Source: UBA7328 sp002471345 (GTDB taxonomy: Bacteria > Bacteroidota > Bacteroidia > Chitinophagales > Saprospiraceae). Taken from it: a DNA stretch of 51,234 bases. The notes below the pieces were generated by a model, which made no database searches, had not been told where the DNA came from, and was given only the letters and a program-made list of their open reading frames with translations. Location: positions 1-51,234 of the forward strand of contig CAXGOB010000033.1 of assembly GCA_964011275.1 (NCBI GenBank), read 5' to 3'. A program made the translations under genes and the position numbers. Shown one piece after another: positions 26,179-35,829 of the stretch (positions are counted from its first letter, which is position 1; each line of letters opens with the position of its first letter).

Positions 26179-28827
26179 TTAGAAACTAAATCCTAACCTA
26201 GCATAGTAGTAAGATCCTGCAAATCCCATCTGAACAGCGTCCCAATAAGCAGAACTATCTGTATCATCAAATGCACTTTGTTGTGTTGGATAGGTATTGA
26301 AAATATTATTCAATCCTAATGTGAAGTTTAAGTTCTTAGAAAACTTCGCAGTTGCTGTAAGATCAAAAACAGCTTTAGAATCATAATTTACAGCAGAAAC
26401 ATTATCAAATGAGAAATAGCTCACTTTACCAAATAATGTAGAAGCTAGTCCTATATCAAACTTATCTGTGTGATATCCTAGATTCAATGCAAACTTACTA
26501 GAAGGTGCTGCATCTTCTAAAAGAGATTTCTCTCTTCCACCAAAGAATGTAGCCTCATCAAGGTTACCATTTTTGATATCAGTTACTTCTAATTTATTTA
26601 CGTTGGCAGCGAGAGTAGCTGAAAAATTTGCATTGTTGTTTAGTGGTCTCTTGTATGACAATACCAAATCTAATCCTGTAGATCTTGTATCAGCCGCATT
26701 CGCAAAGAACTGTGCTGACTGAACCCCTTGATTTAAGAATCCAGCATCAAAGCTACCAGTGATTACGATTCGATCACTAATGTCAATATAGTAACCATCC
26801 AAGGTTGCTGTGAAGCCACCATTGCTATAAGCTAATCCTAGACTACCATTTAATGATTCTTCCTCTTTAAGCGGCTGTATCCCAAAACCTTTAGTTACTG
26901 TACTTGTATTAGAAGAAAGCAATTGCTCGACTAGTACTCCATTTTCAAATCCTGTAAATTTTAAATTATAGTGAATCTGAGCTAGAGATGGTGCTCTAAA
27001 TCCTGTACTCAAAGCAGCTCTAACAGTTAAGTTATCACTAGCTAAGTATCTACTTGCTAACTTCCAATTCAAAGTACTACCAAAATCTGAGTAATTTTCA
27101 AATCTTAAGGCAGCACTTAATAAAAACTCTTTAGATAGGTCAAATTCTGCATCAGTATAGAGTGCCATATTCGATCTGTTCTTATCCACTTCGTTGTCTG
27201 GGCTATATCCAGGAAAACCTTGAGATCCTGCTGCAAATCCATTACCAACTTGATCAGCTTGAGTGATCTCTACGCCATTAAGATCATATGCAGCATATGT
27301 GCCAGTTTCTCCTGCAAAAATGGTGAAATTGTCAGTTCTATATTCCAATCCGAAAGCAATGTTCAACCCTGTATCATCGCCATTGTCAATATACTTTGAG
27401 AAATCTAAGTTGGTCGTATTCTGGGTCAATGTATGACCTCCAGCATCAAAAGTGGTTCCTGATCGGGCACCTAAGGTAGCATTGTTCGTTCCCTTAATAG
27501 TATAATGAAATACATTGGTTCCAATAGTATTGTTAAAATCTGCATTCCATCCATCTTTCATGGTTTTTCTGATACCTGCAGATATGGAATTATCAGTAAT
27601 GATAGATGTTATTCTCGGTGTAAATCCATTAGGATAAATTTCTGGAACTGATCTAGAATCACCATCACCACCTCTTGTAAATGCATATGCATCAGTATCT
27701 CTGTAATTTCTTCCTCCAAAAAGATAGAACTCAGTATTTTCTCCAACAGGGATAGCTGCATTTAAGTATCCTGCAAATCCTTTGATTGCAGCTTCTCCTG
27801 CTCCGAGTCTCCATGGCGCACCAGGTCGCAATGTCTTTTGTCTATTTACAACTTCTGTAGTAAAGTTAGCATATCCACCATTGTCTCCGATGTCAAAACC
27901 ATAATTAGCAGTCACCTTAGATGTGACACCATCTAAACTAGGATCATCAGCCAATGTCTGTACTCCATTACCATCTGTATCAGTGAAGTTGCCAGGAGTG
28001 TTAGGAGTAGAACCCTCGAACATTCCAAACTCATCTGGAGCAACTGGATTATGTCCACCTATACTCACTGATCCAGTTAGTTTGTTCGTTTCTTTTCTCA
28101 ATACAATATTAATCACACCTGCTATGGCATCCGAGCCATATTGTGCTGCTGCTCCATCACGTAATATTTCTATACGCTCTATTGCTGAAGAAGGGATAGC
28201 ATTCATATCCGTACCTGTATTGCCTCGACCTCTTGTTCCAAATATGTTAATCAGCGATGACTGATGTCTTCGTTTGCCATTGATCAAAACTAAAGTTTGA
28301 TCTGGACCAAGACCTCTAAGTGATGCTGGATCAATGTGTTCTGCACCATCTGATCCTGATTGTTTTTGAGCATTAAATGATGGAGCCAAGTATTGTAGAA
28401 TTTTATTCAACTCTGCACCTCCGTTTCTAGCTGCGATCTCTTGAACATCAATGATGTCCACCGCCACTGGTGTGGTCGTTGCTGTTCTTTTGTAAGATCT
28501 CGATCCAGTAATTTGTACATCTCCAAGGCGAACCCCTTCAGAAAGTATAATTGATAAATTAGTAGCTCCATTGAGAGCGGTCTCTGCAGTTTCAAAACCA
28601 GTAAAACTGGTAACTACTATTACATCTGAAGAAGACACTGTCAGTGAAAAGTTACCATCATAATCTGAGACAGTACCATTAGTAGTACCCTTCTCAAATA
28701 CACTTGCCCCTATCAAAGGAGCCCCATCACTATCGGATACATTACCCTGTATAGCAACTTGAGCAATCATTCCGGTGACGCAGATTACCATGAAGATCAT
28801 TGTAAATAAATGTTTCATACGATTCAT
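26179..28827 (-). CDS. TonB-dependent outer-membrane receptor with N-terminal carboxypeptidase-regulatory-like domain
   Basis: The 882-residue protein has a signal peptide (to about residue 22), a carboxypeptidase-D regulatory-like beta domain (about 25-105; VQGNVSDSDGAPLIGASVFEKG-type start), a plug domain (about 115-245; LVLINGKRRHQSSL and IERIEILRDGAAAQYGSDAIAGVINI) and a 22-strand barrel ending in YYARLGFSF with a terminal aromatic residue. It transports a ligand across the outer membrane using TonB energy. No SusD partner is adjacent, so a siderophore, vitamin or peptide ligand is as likely as a glycan. It has its own terminator and probably its own promoter. Ligand unknown. Confidence 0.94.
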   Translation of the reverse strand: MNRMKHLFTMIFMVICVTGMIAQVAIQGNVSDSDGAPLIGASVFEKGTTNGTVSDYDGNFSLTVSSSDVIVVTSFTGFETAETALNGATNLSIILSEGVRLGDVQITGSRSYKRTATTTPVAVDIIDVQEIAARNGGAELNKILQYLAPSFNAQKQSGSDGAEHIDPASLRGLGPDQTLVLINGKRRHQSSLINIFGTRGRGNTGTDMNAIPSSAIERIEILRDGAAAQYGSDAIAGVINIVLRKETNKLTGSVSIGGHNPVAPDEFGMFEGSTPNTPGNFTDTDGNGVQTLADDPSLDGVTSKVTANYGFDIGDNGGYANFTTEVVNRQKTLRPGAPWRLGAGEAAIKGFAGYLNAAIPVGENTEFYLFGGRNYRDTDAYAFTRGGDGDSRSVPEIYPNGFTPRITSIITDNSISAGIRKTMKDGWNADFNNTIGTNVFHYTIKGTNNATLGARSGTTFDAGGHTLTQNTTNLDFSKYIDNGDDTGLNIAFGLEYRTDNFTIFAGETGTYAAYDLNGVEITQADQVGNGFAAGSQGFPGYSPDNEVDKNRSNMALYTDAEFDLSKEFLLSAALRFENYSDFGSTLNWKLASRYLASDNLTVRAALSTGFRAPSLAQIHYNLKFTGFENGVLVEQLLSSNTSTVTKGFGIQPLKEEESLNGSLGLAYSNGGFTATLDGYYIDISDRIVITGSFDAGFLNQGVQSAQFFANAADTRSTGLDLVLSYKRPLNNNANFSATLAANVNKLEVTDIKNGNLDEATFFGGREKSLLEDAAPSSKFALNLGYHTDKFDIGLASTLFGKVSYFSFDNVSAVNYDSKAVFDLTATAKFSKNLNFTLGLNNIFNTYPTQQSAFDDTDSSAYWDAVQMGFAGSYYYARLGFSF

Positions 28828-29026
28828 TTTATCTTATTCTTAAGTTAAATTTTAACAAGACAATGATAATTAATAATATCCAATGTAGTCTGAAATTCAA
28901 TGTTTTATACATCTTTAATCTTTATATAACTTCTTTCTTATATGTCTTTTATATATTAAGATTTCAGTTTTCTGTTTGGTTTTTAATTTCTACATCTTCT
29001 CAATCTCAATTAACTTTAACACCTGA

Positions 29027-29953
29027 ATGCAAAAACAAACTACAAATCATATACTGATGGTAAGGCCCTCTTATTTTGGGTTCAATCATGAAACTGCGGC
29101 TAATAATACCTTCCAGAATAATGACAATGCCTCCCATGAACAGATCAGACAATCTGCAAGAAATGAATATGACTCTTTGGTTGCCCTACTGAAAAAAAAC
29201 GGTATAAACATTATATCATACTCTGAAAATCCTAATTCTCAACTTACAGACTCCATTTTTCCAAACAATTGGTTTTCAACCCATTATGAAGGGCACTTGG
29301 TGACTTATCCTATGTTTTCTGAAGTAAGAAGAGAAGAAAGAGACAGTGGAGTCCTCGACCTCATTGAGTCCATGTTTATTATCAATAAGCACACAAGATT
29401 AGAGAGATATGAAAAAGAAATGTACTTTTTAGAAGGTACGGGCAGTATGATCTTAGATAGAGAAAATAAGAGAGCATATGCATGCAGAAGTAAAAGGACC
29501 CACGAAGTCACATTGGATAAATTCTGTGAAGAATTTAATTATGAGAAAATTCTTTTTGATGCAGTAGATGAATCAGGTTATCCAATATACCATACTAATG
29601 TCATGATGTCTCTTGGTGAAAATATTGCTGTGATTTGTGATGAAAGTATCAGTGATGAGGTTCAAAAAGAAAGAGTATTTGAAATTTTGAAATCTGATGA
29701 AAAGCATCTGATTGACATTACTTTAGATCAAGTAAAAAGTTTTGCTGGAAATATCTTAGAAGTAAAAGGAATGAATAATCAATCGATGATGGTAATGTCT
29801 GATAAAGCATATGAGGCATTTCTTCCTCAACAAATCAAAATAATTGAACAGTTTTGCTCAGTGATTCATTCTCCAATTCCTACTATAGAAAAATATGGAG
29901 GTGGAGGAGTAAGATGTATGATGGCTGAAATATTTCTAAAGGAATCTCCTTAG
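29027..29953 (+). CDS. ctlX: CtlX-type amidinohydrolase (arginine deiminase/dimethylargininase superfamily)
   Basis: The 308-residue protein opens with MVRPSYFGFNHETAANNTFQ, characteristic of the citrulline-utilisation hydrolase CtlX group. Superfamily catalytic landmarks are present: FPNNWFSTH near residue 80, the acidic EGTGSMILDR near 138, the histidine in GYPIYHTNVMMSLG near 190, and the nucleophilic cysteine in GGGGVRCMMAEIFL at the C-terminus. It would hydrolyse a guanidino or ureido compound in the cytosol. The next plus-strand gene is 307 bases away and belongs to the folate/Rieske cluster, so a shared nitrogen-compound catabolism is possible but not shown. Confidence 0.85.
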   Translation: MQKQTTNHILMVRPSYFGFNHETAANNTFQNNDNASHEQIRQSARNEYDSLVALLKKNGINIISYSENPNSQLTDSIFPNNWFSTHYEGHLVTYPMFSEVRREERDSGVLDLIESMFIINKHTRLERYEKEMYFLEGTGSMILDRENKRAYACRSKRTHEVTLDKFCEEFNYEKILFDAVDESGYPIYHTNVMMSLGENIAVICDESISDEVQKERVFEILKSDEKHLIDITLDQVKSFAGNILEVKGMNNQSMMVMSDKAYEAFLPQQIKIIEQFCSVIHSPIPTIEKYGGGGVRCMMAEIFLKESP

Positions 29954-30260
29954 TGCCCATTCAAGCCCTTGGTATTCTCCATGCTTAAAGTACAACCCAA
30001 GTTGCATATTGTCCTAATATAATGGATGAGTTTAAATCATAAAAAGCACATGCTTCAATAAAAAATATACTCATAAACAGTAAAAATGAATACATTGTGG
30101 CTCTTATGAATAACAAAACTATAGACAGTTCAAATTTTCCTTGGGTACGGATTCCTGGCCTCTGACGTCTCGTCATTCATAATTCTATTGTTAAATTCCT
30201 TTTCCTAATCTTACAGCTTAAGTTTTCATCCTACTTCAACTTCCAAAACAATTCAATTTT
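29954..30260. other. Intergenic region before the GcvT/Rieske operon
   Basis: No gene, RNA or strong hairpin is visible. A partial promoter, TAAGTTTT at 30219-30226, differs from TANNTTTG in its last base and lacks a well-spaced upstream element. The operon promoter is expected in this stretch. Confidence 0.4.
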
Positions 30261-31481
30261 ATGCCGATACAGACACCATTTCACCAGAGAACTTCTGAGC
30301 ATAATAAAAACCTCGATTGGAAGGATTGGGGTGGTTACTTTGCTTCTAATTCTTACAATGTTGTTAATGACTTCGAATATTATGCTTTCAGACATTCTGC
30401 AGGCTTAATCGATGTCACGCCACTATTTAAATACAAGGTAACAGGTAAGGATGCCACCCTATTCTTATCGCGTCTGATTGTCAAGGACATCAGTAAACTG
30501 AAATTAAACCAAGCGACCTACTGCTGTTGGTGCGATGATAGAGGAATGGTCATTGATGATGGTACAGTTATGTATTTCGCTGAGAACGAATATTTCGTTA
30601 CAGCCGCCGACCCTTCTTATTCTTGGTTTTCAAGATTTATTAAAAAACTGGACGTTAAGATCGAAGACGTCACAGACACAATATGTGCATTGGCCTTACA
30701 AGGACCTACATCTAGAGACATCTTAAAAAACGTATGTGATGCTGACATTGATAGTTTAAAATTTTTCTGGACTACCTCAGCTAAAGGAGATGGATTTGAA
30801 TTCAAAATATCCAGAACTGGATATACGGGTGATTTAGGCTATGAATTATGGGTCAAAAATGCTGATGCAATAAAACTTTTCGATGCTCTTTGGCATGCTG
30901 GTCAGAATTATAACATCAGAATGTCCGGAATTGCGGCACTTGACATAGCCAGGATAGAAGCCGGCCTTGTAATGAATGGTGTAGACTATCACAGCTCTCT
31001 TCATGCACTTATCCCAGAGCAAATGAGCACGCCGTATGAGTTAGGGTTAGGATGGGCAGTAAATCTTGATAGAGATCCATTCATGGGTCAAAAAGCTCTA
31101 AAAGCAGAAAAGAAAAATGGCTCTAAATGGGCAACTGTGGGAATTGATATCGATTGGCCAGATCTAGAAGAATTATATAAAAAGCACGGCTTACCTCCAC
31201 ATACTGATGCTGGAGCTTGGAGAACATCTATTCCCGTATATCACCCACAAAACAAGACTAAACAAATAGGATATGCCACTAGTGGAACATGGTCGCCTTT
31301 ATTAAAAAAGAATATCGCACTAGTCACTATCCAAAAAGAATATGCTAAGCCCGGTACAGAAGTAAATTTCGAAGTGACCGTAGAACATCATCGAGAAAAG
31401 GTCAGAGCAATAGTAGGAAAGCCTCAATTTTTCAATCCAAAAAGAAAACGGTCGATCGTAAAAAAAGAAAACAATGAGTAA
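30261..31481 (+). CDS. GcvT-like aminomethyltransferase family protein (folate-dependent demethylase candidate)
   Basis: The 406-residue protein matches the GcvT fold: YAFRHSAGLIDVTPLFKYKVTG near residue 40, LSRLIVKDISKL near 72, and SRTGYTGDLGYELWVK near 185-200, with the C-terminal barrel containing PVYHPQNKTKQIGYATSGTWSP. It is longer than GcvT (about 360) and is not near gcvH or gcvP, so it is a paralogue of the type that includes sarcosine, dimethylglycine and DMSP demethylating enzymes, which transfer a one-carbon unit to tetrahydrofolate. The next gene overlaps it by 8 bases, so it heads a tightly coupled operon. The methyl donor is unknown; DmdA cannot be claimed. Confidence 0.85.
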   Translation: MPIQTPFHQRTSEHNKNLDWKDWGGYFASNSYNVVNDFEYYAFRHSAGLIDVTPLFKYKVTGKDATLFLSRLIVKDISKLKLNQATYCCWCDDRGMVIDDGTVMYFAENEYFVTAADPSYSWFSRFIKKLDVKIEDVTDTICALALQGPTSRDILKNVCDADIDSLKFFWTTSAKGDGFEFKISRTGYTGDLGYELWVKNADAIKLFDALWHAGQNYNIRMSGIAALDIARIEAGLVMNGVDYHSSLHALIPEQMSTPYELGLGWAVNLDRDPFMGQKALKAEKKNGSKWATVGIDIDWPDLEELYKKHGLPPHTDAGAWRTSIPVYHPQNKTKQIGYATSGTWSPLLKKNIALVTIQKEYAKPGTEVNFEVTVEHHREKVRAIVGKPQFFNPKRKRSIVKKENNE

Positions 31482-33066
31482 GAAATACGATGCAATAATT
31501 ATAGGAGGAGGACACAATGGTTTAATCAACGCCGCCTATCTTGCTAAAGCAGGAAAGGATGTTCTTGTATTAGAAAAAAGGCATGTTTTAGGTGGTGCTG
31601 CAGTATCAGAAGAAGTATTCCCAGGATACACATTTTCTGTATGTAGCTATGTAGTGAGTCTATTTCGTCCTCATATTATAAGAGAATTAAATCTTGCAAA
31701 ACATGGCTATGACATTATCCCAATGGATGCATCATTTCAGCCTCTCCCAGATGGTGACATGGGACTTTGTAGATGGGGTGATGCCTCTCGTACAAGGAGA
31801 GAAATTGCTCGATTCAGCAAGAAAGATTCTGAGGTGTATGGAGAGTTTAGCAAGGTGATGACACACATGGCTAAAATGGCTAAAGAAATTATAGATCACC
31901 CAGCACCAGATGTGGCATCTATTAATCCAAAAGAACTGTCTTCACTACTTCGTATGGGCAAAGTATTCAAAAATATGGGGCCAGAATTACTCCAGATGAA
32001 TACTAAGCTTCTCACTATGAGCAGTGCTGATTTTCTAGATCTCTGGTTCGAATCAGAAGTGCTTAAAGGCCCAATGTCGGTAAGTGGAATTATAGGAACA
32101 TTTTTGGGGGTAAGGTCGCCAGGTACAGCGTACGTACTTCTTCATCATTATATGGGAGAGCTTGATGGGGCATTCAGATCTTGGGGATTTTCTAAAGGTG
32201 GAACTGGCGGAGTAAGTATAGCCTGTGCGAATGCTGCTAAAAGTTTTGGCGCCGAAATTAGAACCAACGTAAATGTTTCTCATGTTAAAATTAAAAATGG
32301 AAAAGCTACTGGTGTAGTTTTGGCAAATGGAGATGAGATTGATTCTAAAATCGTAATTTCTAATTTAGATCCAAATCGAACTTATCTTAAGATGATAGGT
32401 GAGAATAATCTCGAATCTAACATAACAAAGGAGATCAAAAGATTTAAACTAAGAGGTAGTTCAGGGAAAGTAAATTTTGCGTTGAATGGAGTACCAAATT
32501 TCTGTAAAAAAAGAGATGGGCTAGAATTCATGAAAGGTGATATTGCAATAGTTCCTAACGTGGACTACGTAGAAAGAGCTTACGATCAAGCTAAATATGG
32601 AGAGTTTTCAGAAAGACCTTATATCAATATTGTCGTACCGTCTTTGACTGACCCAACACTAGCTCCTCCAGGGAAACATGTAATGTCTTGCTTTGTCCAA
32701 TATGCCCCGTTTAATATTAAAGAAGGAGCTGAAAACTGGCCAAAATTAGCGGATAAATTTGGTGACGCGGTTCAAGAAACCATAAAAGAATATGTCCCTG
32801 ATTTTGATAGTTTAGTGGAACACCGTCAAGTTGTTACACCCTGGGATTTACAAGAAACTTTCGGTCTTACTGAAGGCAACATATTTCAAGGCGAATTAAC
32901 CTTAGAACAATTATTATTTCAACGTCCAATCTCGGGTTATGCCAAATACAAGACCCCAATTAGAGGCTTATGGATGTCTGGTTCTGGAACTCATCCAGGT
33001 GGAGGAATCATGGGATCAGGAGGTGAATTATCAGCAAAGTCAATCTTAAAAGATAAAGCAATATGA
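31474..33066 (+). CDS. FAD-dependent oxidoreductase, PYROXD2/CrtI-like (first of a tandem pair)
   Basis: The 530-residue flavoprotein begins with the dinucleotide-binding motif IIIGGGHNGLINAAYLAKAG and LVLEKRHVLGGAA, and ends with the FAD-closing motif GLWMSGSGTHPGGGIMGSGG. This is the COG1233/PYROXD2 group, related to phytoene desaturases but usually not carotenoid enzymes. No phytoene synthase is nearby. Its start overlaps the end of the GcvT-like gene by 8 bases, and it overlaps the next gene by 4 (ATGA), suggesting translational coupling and possibly a heteromeric complex. It may dehydrogenate an amine produced or used by the neighbouring folate and Rieske enzymes; substrate unknown. Confidence 0.87.
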   Translation: MSKKYDAIIIGGGHNGLINAAYLAKAGKDVLVLEKRHVLGGAAVSEEVFPGYTFSVCSYVVSLFRPHIIRELNLAKHGYDIIPMDASFQPLPDGDMGLCRWGDASRTRREIARFSKKDSEVYGEFSKVMTHMAKMAKEIIDHPAPDVASINPKELSSLLRMGKVFKNMGPELLQMNTKLLTMSSADFLDLWFESEVLKGPMSVSGIIGTFLGVRSPGTAYVLLHHYMGELDGAFRSWGFSKGGTGGVSIACANAAKSFGAEIRTNVNVSHVKIKNGKATGVVLANGDEIDSKIVISNLDPNRTYLKMIGENNLESNITKEIKRFKLRGSSGKVNFALNGVPNFCKKRDGLEFMKGDIAIVPNVDYVERAYDQAKYGEFSERPYINIVVPSLTDPTLAPPGKHVMSCFVQYAPFNIKEGAENWPKLADKFGDAVQETIKEYVPDFDSLVEHRQVVTPWDLQETFGLTEGNIFQGELTLEQLLFQRPISGYAKYKTPIRGLWMSGSGTHPGGGIMGSGGELSAKSILKDKAI

Positions 33067-34607
33067 GCAAGTATGATATAATTGTAATTGGCGGTGGTCA
33101 CAATGGCCTTACTACAGCAACTATCCTTGCAAAAAAAGGAAAGAAGGTACTCTTATTAGAAAAAAGAAACGTACTAGGAGGTATTGCCGCAGGAGAGGAA
33201 TTTCATCCTGGATATTCCACAACTGGGTTGTTGCATGATACAAGTGGAGTTCGAGTTGATGTTGTCAAAAATCTTCAACTTGAAAGACATGGCTTGGTAT
33301 TAGAAAAACATAGAGCTGATGTATCTATACTCTCAAAAGATGGAAGAAGCTCTACTTTAACATCTAATGTGGAAGCAACTTCAAAGGAAATAGAAACTTT
33401 TTCCATTAGAGATGCAGATGCTTACAAAAAATATCAGGAATTCGTAAAAAAAGTTAGTAAGGTTTTCAATGACCTTATGGATAACCCTCCGCCAAATGTG
33501 GATGTAGAACATTTGACCATGGCAAGTTTGGTTGTACTAGCTAAAAAAGGAATGCTTCTCAAAGGACTTGGCAATCAAAGTATGATGGAACTACTAAAAG
33601 TAGCGCCCATGTGTGTAGCTGATTTCCTTAATGAAAAATTTGAAACTGAGTTTTTAAAAGCTGGAATTGCGGCTCCTGCTGTCTATGGTTCTTATGGAGG
33701 ACCCTGGTCAGCCTATTCAACCATTAATTTATTGATGTGGGAAAGTGCAGCTAAGGTCAATATTAAAGGTGGCCCACAAATGCTGGTTGATGCTTTAGTG
33801 AAAGCAAGTAAAGAGGCTGGAGTTGAAATTAGAACAGAAGCAGAAGTAGAAAGAATCCTTTTAAATGAACATGGAGTAATAAAAGGTGTGAGAATAAAAG
33901 GAGGAGAAGAAATTAATTCCAATAGTATAGCAGCTTCATGTACACCCAAAGAAACATTCCTCAATTTATTTGATGATTTCCAACTAGAATATGAACTGAA
34001 CTATTGGATCGAAAAAATAAGAAGCAGAGGAACTACGGCAAAAGTCAATATTGCTTTAAATAAGACAATCGAATTGAATGGAAAGGCAGCTGAATATGCA
34101 AGAACTGGAAATTCATTTGATGAAATGGAGAAAGCATTTGATCCAGTGAAGTATAAAGAAGTCACGGATTCACCATTCCTTGACATTCATATTCCGACTC
34201 TTTCTAGTCCATCTTTAGCTCCTAATGGCCATAGTGTTGTATCAGTTCTTGTACATCAAATTCCATATGATTTTAATGAAGGGTGGACAGAAAAGTCAAA
34301 AAAGAAATTGGGAGATGATGTTTTAAAAGAACTTGAATCTTATGCTCCAGGTATTTCAAAAGCTGTAGTAGGAATGGAAGTACTTTCTCCTTTAGATTTA
34401 GAAGAAAAATACACATTGACTCATGGCCATGTTTTTCATGGAGAACACTTTGTGGATCAACTGGTAACTCGTCCAATTCCATCTTGTGCAAGATATTCAA
34501 CCCCAGTTTCAGGATTATTCTTGTGTGGAAGTGGATCCCATCCTGGAGGAGGGATTACTTGTGCCCCTGGCAGTATGGCAGCCATCGAGATTCTAAAAAC
34601 TTTATAA
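33063..34607 (+). CDS. FAD-dependent oxidoreductase, PYROXD2/CrtI-like (second of a tandem pair)
   Basis: The 514-residue flavoprotein is a diverged paralogue of its upstream neighbour: IIVIGGGHNGLTTATILAKKGKK and LLLEKRNVLGGIAAGEE at the N-terminus and GLFLCGSGSHPGGGITCAPGSMAA at the C-terminus. The central substrate-binding regions differ clearly from the first copy (for example LLKVAPMCVADFL versus LLTMSSADFLDLW), so the two probably have different substrates or form two unlike subunits. The ATGA overlap with the preceding gene argues for equal expression. A 32-base gap leads to the Rieske gene. Confidence 0.87.
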   Translation: MSKYDIIVIGGGHNGLTTATILAKKGKKVLLLEKRNVLGGIAAGEEFHPGYSTTGLLHDTSGVRVDVVKNLQLERHGLVLEKHRADVSILSKDGRSSTLTSNVEATSKEIETFSIRDADAYKKYQEFVKKVSKVFNDLMDNPPPNVDVEHLTMASLVVLAKKGMLLKGLGNQSMMELLKVAPMCVADFLNEKFETEFLKAGIAAPAVYGSYGGPWSAYSTINLLMWESAAKVNIKGGPQMLVDALVKASKEAGVEIRTEAEVERILLNEHGVIKGVRIKGGEEINSNSIAASCTPKETFLNLFDDFQLEYELNYWIEKIRSRGTTAKVNIALNKTIELNGKAAEYARTGNSFDEMEKAFDPVKYKEVTDSPFLDIHIPTLSSPSLAPNGHSVVSVLVHQIPYDFNEGWTEKSKKKLGDDVLKELESYAPGISKAVVGMEVLSPLDLEEKYTLTHGHVFHGEHFVDQLVTRPIPSCARYSTPVSGLFLCGSGSHPGGGITCAPGSMAAIEILKTL

Positions 34608-34639
34608 TGTATTTTATTCTATGATAATAAATTTTTGAA

Positions 34640-35797
34640 ATGGATACAGAAAAAAAAGTATTTCAAAAAAGAGGTGTTGACTATCCTATTATTGATGGCA
34701 CTAGAACATTACCAGGAAAATATTATCATAGCCGAGAAATATATGATGAAGAAGTAGAAAAGATTTTTTATAAGTTTTGGATGTTTGCATGTCGAGCTGA
34801 AGAACTCCCTCAGGTAGGAGATTTTAAACTTATTCAAGTAGAAGATGAAAGCCTTATTCTAGTAAGAGATAAATCTAATAATATCAATGCGCATTTCAAT
34901 GTTTGTCGACATAGGGGCACTCAGCTATGCACAGAAGCTTCAGGAAGCTATAAGTCCAAAAACATACAATGTCCATATCATGCTTGGACTTATGATCTAG
35001 ATGGAAAGTTAATTAGCGCCCCTATGATGCAAGAAGGTCATGGCTTCCAAAAAGATCAATGTAATCTCCATAAAGCAAATGTTCATGTTTGGGAAGGATT
35101 TGTATTTATAAATCTAGATACAGATCCTATACCATTTGAAGAACAAATGGAGGCACTTATAGGCAAATTTTCTAATTGGAAAATGGATCAATTGAAAATT
35201 GCGCACCATATTAGATATGAATTGAAGTGCAATTGGAAACTAATACTTCAAAACTATCAAGAGTGTTATCATTGCCCAGGAGTTCATCCTCTCTTAACGG
35301 AACTTACTCCCGTTCAATCCGCTCAACATGATTCTAGTAAAGGCGCTGTAATAGGTGGATTCATGGATCTTACCAAAGAAAGAGGAAGTATGACAATGAA
35401 TGGTGAAGCAGCTGCACCCCCTGTTTGTGATGTGTCAGGAGAAGATTTGCAAAGAATATATTATTACTCAGTTTTTCCCAATTTGCTACTTACTCCACAT
35501 CCTGATTTTGTGCTCTTTCACCACATTACACCTTTAGGTCCCGGTAAAATTACTAATGATTGCTATTGGTTATTTCGACCAGAGATCATTAATGATCCAA
35601 ATGCTCAAGCAGGAATAAAATCTGCAGTAGATTTTTGGGATCTAACCAATCGTCAAGATTGGCAAGTATGTGAACAAATGCAAATAGGTACCAAATCAAA
35701 AAGATTTACTAGAGGATATTATTCTGGTCGTGAAGACATTTTGCATCAATTGGACATGGAAGTATTGAAGGCGTTAGGACATGAGGAAGAGAGCTAA
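34640..35797 (+). CDS. Rieske non-heme iron oxygenase, large subunit (quaternary-amine monooxygenase-like)
   Basis: The 385-residue oxygenase has the Rieske [2Fe-2S] ligands as CRHRG near residue 88 and CPYHAWTYDLDG near 111, and the mononuclear iron histidines in NYQECYHCPGVHP (glutamate near 207, histidines near 210 and 215). The last pattern, with ECYHCPxxHP, is seen in the SRPBCC oxygenases that act on glycine betaine, carnitine and related N-methylated compounds, rather than in aromatic dioxygenases. No ferredoxin reductase partner is encoded alongside; the flavoproteins upstream are not of the reductase type, so electrons must come from elsewhere. It is the fourth gene of the operon. 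Confidence 0.88.
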   Translation: MDTEKKVFQKRGVDYPIIDGTRTLPGKYYHSREIYDEEVEKIFYKFWMFACRAEELPQVGDFKLIQVEDESLILVRDKSNNINAHFNVCRHRGTQLCTEASGSYKSKNIQCPYHAWTYDLDGKLISAPMMQEGHGFQKDQCNLHKANVHVWEGFVFINLDTDPIPFEEQMEALIGKFSNWKMDQLKIAHHIRYELKCNWKLILQNYQECYHCPGVHPLLTELTPVQSAQHDSSKGAVIGGFMDLTKERGSMTMNGEAAAPPVCDVSGEDLQRIYYYSVFPNLLLTPHPDFVLFHHITPLGPGKITNDCYWLFRPEIINDPNAQAGIKSAVDFWDLTNRQDWQVCEQMQIGTKSKRFTRGYYSGREDILHQLDMEVLKALGHEEES

Positions 35798-35829
35798 GTC
35801 ATTTATAAAAACTAAGATAATTATACTAC

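Noticed and set aside
26179..28827. Treating the TonB-dependent receptor as a SusC of a polysaccharide utilisation locus
   Set aside because: No susD, glycoside hydrolase or regulator is adjacent, and the gene has its own terminator.
28828..29026. Cobalamin or other riboswitch upstream of the receptor gene
   Set aside because: No conserved riboswitch core or strong hairpin is visible in this AT-rich 199 bases.
29985..30176. A 63-codon minus-strand frame in the gap before the GcvT-like gene
   Set aside because: No recognisable motif, no promoter, unusual composition; looks like chance.
30261..31481. Naming the GcvT-like gene dmdA (DMSP demethylase), with the 14956-16761 dehydrogenase as dmdC
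   Set aside because: Both belong to broad families that include these enzymes, but they are 13 kb apart and no diagnostic residues can be claimed from reading alone.
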